The notes under the pieces: model-generated
The model's database searches: none
What the model saw: the letters and a program-made list of their open reading frames with translations, nothing else
What the model was told of the DNA's origin: nothing
Translations under genes and position numbers: made by a program
In this document: positions 54,346 to 64,000 of the stretch, one piece after another
Position numbering within the stretch: the first letter of the stretch is position 1
Layout: each line of letters starts with the position of its first letter
Assembly (NCBI GenBank): GCA_023362775.1
Contig: JALMGJ010000008.1
Coordinates: 37,870,501 to 37,934,500, forward strand
Length of the DNA stretch: 64,000 nucleotides
Origin: Charina bottae
Taxonomy: Eukaryota > Chordata > Lepidosauria > Squamata > Charinaidae
Direction: 5' to 3'

Positions 54346-54985
54346 ATTTGAAAGACTGTCCAGTTCAAGAGATTGAACAGCCTTCCCCAATCTGGGGAGA
54401 TTAAAGTTGTGCCAGAATGAGCCTTGCAGATCTTCTGTGGGCAAAAAGGTCTTTTGTTTTTCTATCTCATTCTCAGGGTTCCTGAGCATTTTTTTTCACT
54501 TCTAGGAGTGCTCTTTGAGCTTCTGTTACTGTTAGAAGTAGGAAAGATGGATACTGATGGTGTTCTTTTTTTCTGATATGCATCTCTATTTTGCCCTGAC
54601 ATATACTTGGAATACGTGTCCAATTCTGGGCACCACATTTCAAAAAGGACAGTGACATGTTAGAGGGTTAACGAGATGGAGAGGGGTCTGGAAACCAAGC
54701 CCTAGGAGGAATGGTTAATATCTGGATATGTTTAGGCTACAGAAGAGATGAATCTTCAATAATTTGAAGGACTGTCACATAGAAGAGGGATTGGAGTTAT
54801 TATCTTTTGCCCCAGAGGGCAAGGCCAAACCAGTGGGTTAAATGACAAGGAAGGAGGTATAGCCAAGATATCATGAGAAACTTCCTGACTATAGGTCAAC
54901 CAATAGAACTGGCTGCCTCATGATGTGGTGAGATCTTCTTCTTTGGAGATCCTCAAACAAAAGCTGCATGGGGATGTCACAGATG
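54346..54985. other. Intron, nothing firm recognised
   Basis: No exon. The stretch 54600-54960 has the feel of an old LINE or LTR sequence, but I cannot assign it. Confidence 0.35.
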
Positions 54986-54993
54986 GTGTAGTG

Positions 54994-55802
54994 CAGGGGT
55001 CGGCAAACTTTTTTATGCCAGGAGCCATTTTGACATTTATAACATCACTCGAGGGCCAGGGGGCGGGGTTTGAGGGTGGGAGCCAGTCGCGTGGAAGGGG
55101 GTGGGGTTTGCGGGCGGGGGCCAATCACGTGGAAGGGGCGGGGTTTGCGGGCGGGAGCCAATTGTGCACACTTAGGGCCTGCTGCCGCCATGCCCGCCAC
55201 GCCTGCCCGTGCGCGGAGACCATCCAGATGCCCACAAAGCCCGTGCAGCGCGGCGGTCCAGGCGGGGAAGCGGCACCTCCATTCGGGGCTACAGGAAGAC
55301 CCCCCTCTTCCTCCTCCTCCGAGAGGGAAAAATGCCGTGGCCAGGCCCTGCTGCTCCCGGGCTCCGCCGCTCGGGACCCCCACCTCTCCTGGCCAAGCGC
55401 AGCCGCTCGCCGGAATGCAGCCCCCAGGGAAGAGTGGGAGAATGAGCCCGGGCCGCCTCTTGGGATGGGGCGCCCAGCCCGGCTGCGCTCTCTCGGCATC
55501 TTGGGTGCAGGCAGGCAGGGGAGCGCGCCCGCCCACCAGCTTTCAGTTGCCGGCGCCCCGCGGCAGTGGTTCCCTCGGCGCGTCGCTCTCTTCGACGGGG
55601 CGGGCGGGCGGCCCTCTCCCCGGGGTCCGAGTAAGCCGCGACAGGCGGGCGGCGACCAAAGCATCGCCCCGCCTTCTCCTGCCATTGCCTCGTGCCCTCC
55701 GTGCCTGCGGCTCCTCTGTTCCTTTCCACCTAGCCGCTAGAGCCACACTCAAGGGGCCAAAGAGCCGCATACGGCTCACGAGCCGCAGTTTGCCAACCCC
55801 TG
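54994..55802. mobile_element. Non-autonomous hAT element (family C, 809 bp, CpG-rich)
   Basis: Ends CAGGGGTCGGCAAAC and (right end reversed) CAGGGGTTGGCAAAC, 14 of 15 matching. A perfect 8-bp duplication GTGTAGTG occupies 54986-54993 and 55803-55810. The interior holds three tandem GC-box/CCAAT-like units (55060-55167) and about 550 bp with CpG-island-like composition. Long frames on both strands (up to 271 aa) overlap in all phases and lack transposase motifs, as expected of stop-poor GC-rich DNA. Confidence 0.94.
55060..55167 (+). repeat. Three tandem units of about 37 bp inside the hAT
   Basis: Each unit follows GGGGCGGGGTTTGCGGGCGG then GAGCCAATCACGTGGAA, with variation. The units start near 55060, 55097 and 55135; the third is truncated. 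They contain GC-box, CCAAT and (second unit) CACGTG strings. Confidence 0.85.
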
Positions 55803-55853
55803 GTGTAGTGGATCCTCCACTGAACAGGGATTTGGACTAGAAGGCCTCTAAGA

Positions 55854-55907
<54 letters not shown>
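55854..55907 (+). repeat. (TATC)n microsatellite
   Basis: 13 perfect units. It directly precedes the reversed L2 tail at 55908, so it represents that element's 3' tail. Confidence 0.97.
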
Positions 55908-55965
55908 ATTTTGTCACCGCCCATCTCCCCCCTCAAGAGGGACTCTGGGTGGTGAAAAGATACCT
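55908..55965 (-). mobile_element. L2-type 3' tail fragment
   Basis: TTTTGTCACCGCCCATCTCC and CAAGAGGGACTCTGGGTGGT are the reversed L2 3' end, with the (TATC)n tract as its tail. Confidence 0.82.
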
Positions 55966-57339
55966 GCAAACTCTATGATTCCATGATCTTTTTACTGCTC
56001 CAAAGTTTCTGGCTGTCTACTGGGAAGGATGTTTTTCAGTCCATGCTGAAAATATGGATCATAATAATGCAGTTATTCTTTGATAGTTTTTATAGTTCTT
56101 TAAAGTTTGTGACACAATTCAGTTTAAATGTATTTAAAAAAACCTATTTTGCAGAAAAAATATGCTCAAATATGTGAGAATGTTATGAACTTTCAGATGC
56201 TAAATAAGTATGGCTTTCATTATAGAAATATTATGTTTCATGGCTGAGGGCAACTTTCTTGTTTCAATTTTGAATTTCTATTTGAAATATCACCTTCCAT
56301 GTTTTGCATAAGGGAGCATCATAGTTCACCCTTAATTCTACTGGGAACAATGTTTAATTTCACCACATTGTGCAACTTCAGCTCAGACTACAATGCCAAG
56401 AAAAGATAACCTTTACAAAGGGCGAAATGAAGCATGCAGTCATCCCTTTGAGAATAGCCATTGTGTCGGCCATTGTGTCAATCAATAGACAATAAAGGTT
56501 GAGTAGTCAGTTAGTAGACAAAATATGCTAAGTGAAAATTTCTAATCCTAAAGCCAAAATATTGACAGAGGCCTAATTCTGAGGATGGAAATCAAATTGA
56601 GAAAAGCAAGTCCTGCAAATTCTGGAAAAGGCCAAATTACTGCACAGTCCAGGGAACACATTAAGGCATTAAGATGCTAACAATAACAGTGCACAGAAAA
56701 TAAGATAATAATTATTCTGAAGCACTAAAATGAAACAACTTCAATTTATTATTCAGACTGCTACAAATACTGTTCATGGCTAAATTAATGGCATGAATTG
56801 TCTTATTTTATGGCTGGTGCAAACTCATGCAATATGTGTGCAAATATAAAAAGTAGTAGATTTGTCATAACTGAATATGACAAGTGGCTACCATACTTCT
56901 AGCATAATCATCATGCTATAAGATCAAGTGCACTGAGTTGCTATGGCAACACATTAACCTTGTAAATAGTCCCCCAGCTTTTATGAAAAGAGGAGATGCT
57001 ATGTTAGCAGCTGTAGGATTAAGGTACTTGAGGTGACCAGCCTTGGTGCCTGCTGATTCTCTGTCTTGCCCAAAACAACTATGCAAAGCAAAGAAAAATC
57101 TCCAGCACCATATTTATTTATAGGAAACTCGTGGGCCCCATCTAGGCCCTTAGATATTCTTAGGTAATAAGAGCAGTGAGTGGCTACTGCTTCAGAAATG
57201 GGTGGCCACTGGGGAGGGGGAAGGAAAAAGCAAGTTGAGGTGGTAGATGTTGGATACATCTCGTTTCTTTCATGGTTCAGAATAGAGGAAGGATCAGCTG
57301 GTGGCCTACTTTCCATCTCTATTCTGCTACTGCTATGTA
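55966..57339. other. Intron, AT-rich, nothing recognised
   Basis: Short ORFs only, no repeat recognised. Confidence 0.5.
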
Positions 57340-57650
57340 CATAAAAGGGTTAAAGCTGGAACCACCAAAGGCTACTTCCTTTGGGGCTGTCCATGCTAAT
57401 TATTGTTTCTAGTGGCTCTGGAAAGGTTTGTTTCCTTAGATAGATAGACAATATAGATTGCCGTTATGAAATCTTCTGCCCTTTTATCTCTTGCCTCTTG
57501 TTCATGTCTATCTTTTCTTTTATCTAACTCTTGTCCCTTTTTCCCAACTAACTTGGCTGATGTTTAATAAACAAACATTCAAACTTCTGGTGAATGGGTG
57601 TTTTGAGCCGTCGTGGCAGTAATTTTACAAAAGCGCAATTCTCCCCATGA
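57340..57650 (+). mobile_element. Possible LTR or retroelement end with poly(A) signal
   Basis: Pyrimidine-rich stretch, AATAAA at 57566-57571, and a GTG/T-rich segment following, ending near CCCCATGACA, where the next LTR-like block begins. No boundaries or target duplication could be fixed. Confidence 0.3.
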
Positions 57651-58372
57651 CAGCCCTTTGTTGAGGAACACTGATGACATGATCTTGTCAGAGTCCACTC
57701 TGACTCTGACTCTGAGCTGGGGGAAGCTTGTGCTGAGCAGGGTTAAAAGGACAGGGCTAACGGAGAAACTCGTGATGAGCAGGTGTTAGACAGCCAGGCG
57801 CCAAAGGAGCAGGTGCAGTTTAACGAACCCAGGGATGACTCAGCTGTGCGGGAGAATTCGGAGGAGCTGATTGGTCCAGAACCAGGAACAGGTTCAAAGG
57901 CACCAATTAGTGCAAGAGAGAGGCGTGCTGCAAACCGCGCCAAACAAAGAGAAATCTGATTGGCTCCTGAAGGGAAAAAGCGTGGAGAAAGGAAGATAAA
58001 AGGACGCCAGAGCAAGCACCCATTCCCTAGTGGTTCCAGCCCAGTCTGCCTTGCAGCTCCAGTCCAGTCGCCTAGTGGAGCCAGTCCAGCCTGTCTCTTA
58101 ATCCAGTCCAGTTGCGGAGCTAGTCAAGTACTGTTTAACAGTTCCAGCCCAGTTTCGCCTTGCTGCTTCAAGGAGAATCTTGTCAAGTACGCCAGTCCAG
58201 TATAGCTGTGGCCAGAAGGATGGCCTAGAGTAACCATTCCAGTTCATCCAGCGTGTTTGGAGATGCTCTACATTTGTGTGAATTAATGGACTAAATTTCT
58301 GTAAATAACTTCTTCTTCAATAAATAACATTCTATAGAATCTCCAGAGTTGGCTCGTAGTCCAAACAGGACA
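57651..58372 (+). mobile_element. Probable solo LTR (about 0.7 kb)
   Basis: Layout suits an LTR: a GC-rich upstream half, TATA-like GATAAAAGG at 57995-58003, a CCAGTCCAG-rich segment of about 200 bp after it, AATAAA at 58319-58324, and an end near CCAAACAGGACA. No internal retroviral or Gypsy coding sequence lies on either side. I could not find a convincing 4-6 bp target duplication, so the boundaries are approximate. Confidence 0.45.
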
Positions 58373-58689
58373 GATCTTCACATTCCAAATTATCTGCACT
58401 AGCCTTGAAAAAGCAAACATCCTGAAAGTTCATGTAGGCCACTGGAAAGGGAAACATTGCAGCCAGCATGGAGGTATGGAATTTTTCTTTTTTGTGGAGT
58501 CCTTGGTGCTCTCTAAGCTTGGTTGTTTTCTTGCAGACGTTTCATTACCCAACTAGATGACATCAACACTGTGAGTTTTGCTTTTTTAACACCTTTCACC
58601 AAATGCACTGATCCAGGACAGAGTTTCTGTTGTGGGGGAAGGGAAACCCGACAATAATTATTATTGTGCATCTATGCAGAAAAGTATAG

Positions 58690-59667
58690 ATGGGATGGGG
58701 TCCAACATGCTTCAACTGAACCCTGGTAAGACGGAGTGGCTGTGGATTAATGGCTCTTCCCCATCTGGGACATTATCATCTTTGGTTTTAGATGGGGTTG
58801 CACTGCCCCAGACAGATCCAGTGCGGAATCTGCGTGTCCTCCTGGACTCACGACTCCTGCTTGAAGAGCAGGTGGCAGTCGTGGCCAGAAGGGCTTTTGC
58901 ACAACTTCGTGTTGTGCGCCAGTTACGCCTGTTCCTGGATCGGGAGGCCCTTCGAACAGTCACTCATGCCCTTGTTATCTCCCATATAGACTACTGTAAT
59001 GCGCTCTACATGGGGCTACCTTTGAAGAGTATCCGGAAGCTTCAATTGGTCCAGAATGCAGTTGCATGGGCCATTGCTGGTGCCCCTAGATCGGCACATA
59101 TAACACCGTTGTTACGTGAGCTGCATTGGGTACCAGTTTGCTTCCGGGTCCAATTCAAGGTGTTGGTTATCACCTTTAAAGCCCTACATGGCATGGAACC
59201 AGGTTACCTGAGGGACCGCCTCGTCCCCAATATATCCACCCGTCCCACCCGATCATGCAGAGAGGGCATGCTACGGACCCCATCTATAAGAGAGTTCCAT
59301 CTGGCGGGATCCAGGAGGCGTGCCTTCTCTGCAGTAGCTCCCGCCCTGTGGAACAACTTGCCCCCAGAGGTGAGATTAGCCCCTTCGCTCCTGACCTTCC
59401 GGAAGAACCTGAAAACCTGGCTCTGCCGCCTTGCTTAGGACCAAGGAAGGAATAGTCACTCTTGGGGATGGCTAATACCTTAGAGAGCTCCTCTCCTACA
59501 TTGGATTAAGTTAGATCTTTTTACCACTCTTGCCTCTTGGATTTTAATCTTGTTTTATAATTTGTATTTTTATATTCTATGTATATTTTATGTTTTTTGT
59601 TTCTATTATTTTGTTGTAAACCGCCAGAGTCCCTCCGGTGGAGGGAGATGGGCGATGATAGAAGTTT

Positions 59668-59712
<45 letters not shown>

Positions 59713-59715
59713 AGT
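58690..59715 (+). mobile_element. L2-type LINE, best-preserved 3' third of ORF2
   Basis: An open frame to a stop at 59438 reads, in order, LQLNPGKTEWLWINGSSPSG, NLRVLLDSRLLLEEQVAVVA, VISHIDYCNALYMGLPLKSI, LQLVQNAVAWAIAGAPRSAH, FKVLVITFKALHGMEPGYLR and ALWNNLPPEVR...FRKNLKTWLCRLA. This is the thumb and C-terminal region of L2-type reverse transcriptase, after the YADD motif, which is absent. The 3' UTR ends TAAACCGCCAGAGTCCCTCC then GGAGGGAGATGGGCGATGAT and (GATA)n. The intact frame suggests recent activity of the family. Confidence 0.93.
59669..59711 (+). repeat. (GATA)n microsatellite at the L2 tail
   Basis: About 11 perfect GATA units following the L2 3' end. Confidence 0.95.
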
Positions 59716-59779
59716 ATGCCTGTGAAAAACATAAAATCATGTATGTGATGGAGGAGATGAAGAGTGATCCTTTCCTCTG

Positions 59780-60035
59780 TTATTTTATTTTATTTTATTT
59801 ATTTTATATCCCGCCTTTATTATTTTTATAAATAACTCAAGGTGGCAAACATACCTAATACTCCTTCCTCCTCCTATTTTCCCCACAACAGCGACCATGT
59901 GAGGTGAGTTGGGCTGAGAGAGAGTGACTGGCCCAAGGTCACCCAGCCAGCTTTCATGCCTAAGGCGGGACTAGAACTCTCAGTCTCCTGGTTTCTAGTC
60001 CATTGCCTTAACCACTAGACCAAACTGGCTCTCTC
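59780..60035 (-). mobile_element. tRNA-derived SINE (MIR-like core), well preserved
   Basis: The minus strand begins GAGCCAGTTTGGTCTAGTGG, continues AACTCTCAGTCTCC reversed and core GGGTGACCTTGGGCCAGTCA, and ends in the same GAGTTATTTATAAAAATAAT segment and TAAA tail as 40425-40685. Confidence 0.88.
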
Positions 60036-62084
60036 TTGCCAACCCAATTCAATCACTTTGGTTGATTTATTAAATATAAGGAAGCCATAATTATTATCTT
60101 AAGAAAAGAGATAAACACAAGAAAAGCACAATAATATTAAAAGGTAATTTAAGTTTCAGTGATGCTGGGTTTCAATCACCACAGCAAGAAAAAAAATTAA
60201 AAGCATAACAAATTAAAACTTAAGCTAGTGCTACATCCCATTTTGAAACAGAATGTCCATGTAAGGCTAAATTACTAGGAGTAAATTCATGCGTCAAGTG
60301 CAATGTAAGCAGAATGTCATTGGGATTAAAAATTATCCACACCAAACAAAAACAATGTGAAGGAAAGTGCAGTGGAAGGAGCATCCAGGTGTTTTCTTTA
60401 AGCAGCCTGATCATTTTGTAAAAAAAAAACAAAAACCCAGGAGAAACACACCAAATATTATTCCTGACAGTAGGTTGCATTGTTCCTCAGAGCCAGGCCA
60501 AGTTTATTTCTTAAATTCCTAGCAGCATTCGCAAAGAACATAACATGTAGAAAACCTTTCAGATTTTCTTCTTCAATAGAATTAAAATGCTTGTGGCAAA
60601 TCATACGCAGGGCTGCCCCCAAGTCATTCTACTGGGTCAGGTGACAGAGGAAATGGTGCTGTTCGCTTCCCAACTGCCCTATTCCAAATATAGGAATAAA
60701 CTGGTAGTGGAATCCTTGTGTCAGCATAACTGACTCACTGTCAAGGGCAACAGACTGTTCAGGCAGTGTTAGGCAAAGCATATGACAAACCCAGCAATAT
60801 CCTACAACAATAGGGTATAGTTGAGGGTTTGGGAGGAACAGCTGAGAGCATAAAGAAGCTGCTTCCCTTTGCCTCAGGTAGGGCCAGCTCTGATTTTCTT
60901 TCTAAACCATGATGTGTTAATCAAGCTACTATGGTTTATAAACAATTGTTCATGGATTAGTATATCTGTGAATCAGGCTACTCTGCATTGTTAAACAAAC
61001 CATGGTTGGAATGCACACCCACACACATCTCTATGTGTAAATATCAAATCATGGCTTAACTGGATAGCTAGAACCTTCAGACATGGTTACTGGTCCCATA
61101 TGGTCACCTTTTAAATATCCTTCTAGGTGGCTTCTCATCTGAATAATTCCAGAGGTACCCTTTTCATAATAGCATAATTATTTTGGATGAAAATGCCATA
61201 GTTTTCATCCAAAACCATTTAACAAGTGTTCTATCAGGACACAAGGACCCCACCTACATTTAATACAAAGGTTAATATGGGAGAGATAATATATAAAGAA
61301 TGAGAATGTTAGACTGAAGGCTGGAAATAATTGAAGCAGTTTGTCCTTCTAGCTTTCTGTACCTGACAGTCTGCAGAGGAAGTTTTGGAAGAAATGTCAC
61401 AGATCTGTTGCTGCCCTTGGTATATTGCAAACACAGAGACAAAGGAGCATCCCCAAAAACCATCACAGAGATCCCTTTTTATGTAAAATTATATTTTAGC
61501 ACTGAGTCATCATTAGATGATCTCCTACTCTCTTTTTGCTGTATGTGAAAAGAGAATATCTTGACATGCCTCAGATTGGAAAATAAAAGATCAGCCATTT
61601 ATGATCCTGGCCAGGATCCTGCAACCTTCAACAAAAATTTCTGACTAGATAAAACTAGTAGTGGACCTTTCTAATCTCCTCATTTTATCCCTTGATTTAT
61701 AATTGTGTTGAAACCAACCCATAGTTTCCAAGTATTCCATCAGTTAGTCTTAAAACAGAGACGTCCACAAAGTCAACAAAACCCACTCATAAAAAATGGA
61801 TGGTGCCTTGATTGCATCATAGTGGCCACCATCTTGATTTTTGTACCATACTCTGTGGCTTAAATTTCATCCCAGTACAGCTAAGAAGCTGGCTACTGAA
61901 TGGAAGGGATCCATGAAACAGGTCTGGAATTTGCTTTCCCTCATGACTTTTTAGTTATACTTGCTCCTAGAGAATTAGGATATTTTAGGGATATGATAGA
62001 AGCAAAGGTTCCTGGGACATGTAGTCCGACCTGCGGATGAAGAGCCGGTTCCCTCACCCCCTCCCTAACGCGCGGGTAAAATCA
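60036..62084. other. Intron, nothing recognised
   Basis: No exon, repeat or RNA gene recognised. Confidence 0.5.
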
Positions 62085-62220
62085 TTGTTAATATATGATA
62101 TGATTGTATAATTTGAATTTACATGATTGTAAGCCGCCTAGAGCCCTCCATTAGGGAGGGGATAGGCAGGGTATAAATAAGATAAAATAAAATAAAAATA
62201 AATAAAAATAAAAATAAATT
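62085..62220 (+). mobile_element. L2-type 3' tail fragment
   Basis: TTGTAAGCCGCCTAGAGCCC, GGGAGGGGATAGGCAGGGTA and TAAAATAAAAATAAAT tail. Confidence 0.85.
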
Positions 62221-63499
62221 ATATGTAAGCCACCTGCATTCTATTGAATAAGGAAGGGTCTAAATGATATAACAACAAACAACAACGATAACTTCATCCC
62301 AGCTTGGTAATTTTTTCCCTGTCAAATCCTTGTGGCCCTTAACTTTATAAATTTCCAAGAAGAATTAGTCTTCCTTTCTTTGGAACTGGTTCTTGCTGAA
62401 AAGGAAACAGCTGATTAAGCATACCGCAGAAGCCAATTCCAGCCTTATGTCAGCAAAACACTGGAGAAAATGTAAGAGGCAGATGACATTTAAAAGTTTG
62501 GCATATTAACTATTTCATTTACCGGCATAGTCATGGGACAATGGATTGGATATGATCACCTTATTGGGTTTGATTCCTAATCCTTTGTTTTCACCACTTA
62601 AAGATGAGGCAAAGCACAATGAATAATTTGTGTATGTTGGTAAATCAAACATATCACCTAACTTTGTATGCCTGAGCCAATGCAAACAATAGGTTTGACC
62701 TTGGAAAGAGCCACAGCAAAGTAGTTCCTTATCTGTTTCCCAAGATGTGTATCTGATTAGCCAGAAGGTCATTTAGCATTTTAAAATAGAAATACTTTTG
62801 TTGATATATGTTGATATATCAGAAAGCAAACTTAGTGATAAATTGTCCATTATAAAAAATGCAGGGGACTCTAGCAAAAATGGTTGTTCATGCTGCACAA
62901 ATACAATGCTATATTTAAGTAACTGATTAGGGGCCTTCATTTGTTTTCAGCATCTGTTTTATGTTGTGGTGAGAACTGACTTCTGCCAAGCTGGAGCAGA
63001 TTTGATAAAGCCATCCAGTAGTCCTTGACCTCATGCCCAGCTTGCAACAGGTTCACATTTAGCATATCACACTATAAAAACCACAATGTGTATCAGGATT
63101 TGGCAGAATAGCTTTTATTAACCTAATTATATCTGAATAGTACAAAGCTGTCCATAGCCTTGGTAGCAACAATTCAGGACTTCAGACAGTGGGACTTTCT
63201 AGCCCCATTTGAAGATACCAAGAATAACACTTTAGAACTTCTGCAAACAATATATGCGTTGGTTATTGGTCCTTCTATAAAGGGAAACCCCAGTAGTTTG
63301 TAGGTCTATTTTCTTGACTGTACATAATTTAACAAAAGGAATTTAAAAAATGTGATTCCCAAATATGTATGAACGTAACATCCAGGTTTCTTTTTCAATT
63401 TCTTGTCATTTTTGTTCTCGTTAGAACTTATTTCCTTTATATTAAATTCTGGTTCTAATTTCTGAGTGTTTACTTTTGATTGTACCATGGATATTTTAT
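62221..63499. other. Intron, nothing recognised
   Basis: No exon or repeat recognised. Confidence 0.5.
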
Positions 63500-63575
63500 T
63501 GCACATTACTAACTGTAACCTGCTGAGAGTTGATGGATTGTGGTGGACTGAAATCAAATAAACAAATAAATAAGC
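63500..63575 (+). mobile_element. Diverged LINE 3' tail fragment
   Basis: TGTAACCTGCTGAGAGTTGA and AATCAAATAAACAAATAAATAA resemble an L2-type tail. Short, so uncertain. Confidence 0.4.
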
Positions 63576-64000
63576 ACAAATTGTAGCTCTGAAGTTTCAG
63601 AAGTGGTGGTGTAATCCCAACAGTGCATTTGATGTCCAATAATTTGAGAATAAAGGAAGGAAAGGGTTTATTCTACTTCTTATAACCTCCCAATTGGAAA
63701 ATCTTTATAAGATATATTGCCGCCGCCCCCTCCAAAAAAAACCACAATTACATTCTGCAGTAAAGACAGAAGATTAGGCTGGAAAGCTTCTTTAAAAAAA
63801 ATTTAAGCACAGCCCACTGGATTATTGAAGGTAGTGAATATCTTCTTCAGCTGACTGGACAATAAAGTTACTCATTCTGAAGCAAGCTGTGAATTGCCTT
63901 TTGCCTTGCAGTTTATGATGTAGTAGTCAGTCAGTCATGTACTGTAAATGTACTTTTTCTTCTCAATAGTTTGTATTATGTTCCCTAATATTTTTGTAGG
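63576..64000. other. Intron, nothing recognised
   Basis: No exon or repeat recognised. The exon preceding 18408 in the mRNA is expected beyond this end. Confidence 0.45.

Noticed and set aside
54925..55840. Long overlapping frames (271, 256, 186, 163 aa) on both strands
   Set aside because: They lie in the CpG-rich interior of a hAT element, overlap in nearly all phases, and have no recognisable domain; low stop-codon density explains them.
18420..64000. Search for the upstream ARHGAP24 PH exon(s) on the minus strand
   Set aside because: No splice-flanked segment encoding the expected PH N-terminal residues was found; the exon presumably lies beyond position 64000.
1..64000. CRISPR arrays, bacterial operons, rRNA
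   Set aside because: No regularly spaced direct repeats and no prokaryotic features; the window is vertebrate intron.

Overview
The window is vertebrate, almost certainly squamate reptile (lizard or snake), intronic DNA. Two lines of evidence agree. First, two minus-strand exons with canonical splice sites encode peptides that I recognise as ARHGAP24 (FilGAP, a Rac-directed Rho GTPase-activating protein). Second, the repeats are those of squamates: tRNA-derived Sauria-type SINEs, BovB/RTE LINEs sharing the SINE 3' end, many L2-type LINE 3' ends, an L1-type insert, and several families of short hAT transposons. The species cannot be fixed from sequence alone.

Host gene layout. Transcription runs from high to low coordinates. 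An internal coding exon at 18286-18408 encodes the C-terminal part of the PH domain. About 11 kb downstream, at 7224-7335 (or 7338), lies an alternative first coding exon of a short isoform that lacks the PH domain. Both exons end in phase 1 on a glycine codon, so either can join the same next exon, which lies beyond position 1. The rest of the window is intron. I found no other coding exon.

Region by region. 1-8.4 kb holds mostly unrecognised intron, one Sauria SINE, one hAT element (4487-4787), and the short-isoform first exon with its upstream region. 9.6-13.9 kb is repeat-dense: a decayed RTE, two Sauria SINEs, a minus-strand L2 with a second L2 tail nested in it, a roughly 250-bp (TAAAA)n tract, an AT palindromic cluster, and a 108-bp-arm inverted duplication. 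16.8-19 kb holds two more hAT elements, one on each side of the PH exon. 20.9-30.1 kb has SINEs, a 96-bp hAT miniature element and an old hAT split by an L2. 30.6-31 kb is a Sauria SINE whose 5' junction was rebuilt with a 38-bp copy of sequence from 0.74 kb away. 32.5-33.1, 37.5-39.2 and 47.3-47.5 kb are BovB/RTE copies. 41.9-46.9 kb is a 5'-truncated RTE of a second lineage, split by an L2 tail and by a 2.26-kb L1-like insert that has a coiled-coil ORF but no visible ORF2. 50.9-51.4 and 55.0-55.8 kb are GC-rich non-autonomous hAT elements. 57.3-58.4 kb looks like LTR sequence. 58.7-59.7 kb is the best-preserved L2.

The transposons appear to be passengers in a long intron. None of the element ORFs looks intact from start to finish. 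The points most worth checking are the alternative first exon, the templated SINE junction, the foldback beside a SINE, the L1 derivative without ORF2, and the promoter-like tandem block inside the 809-bp hAT.
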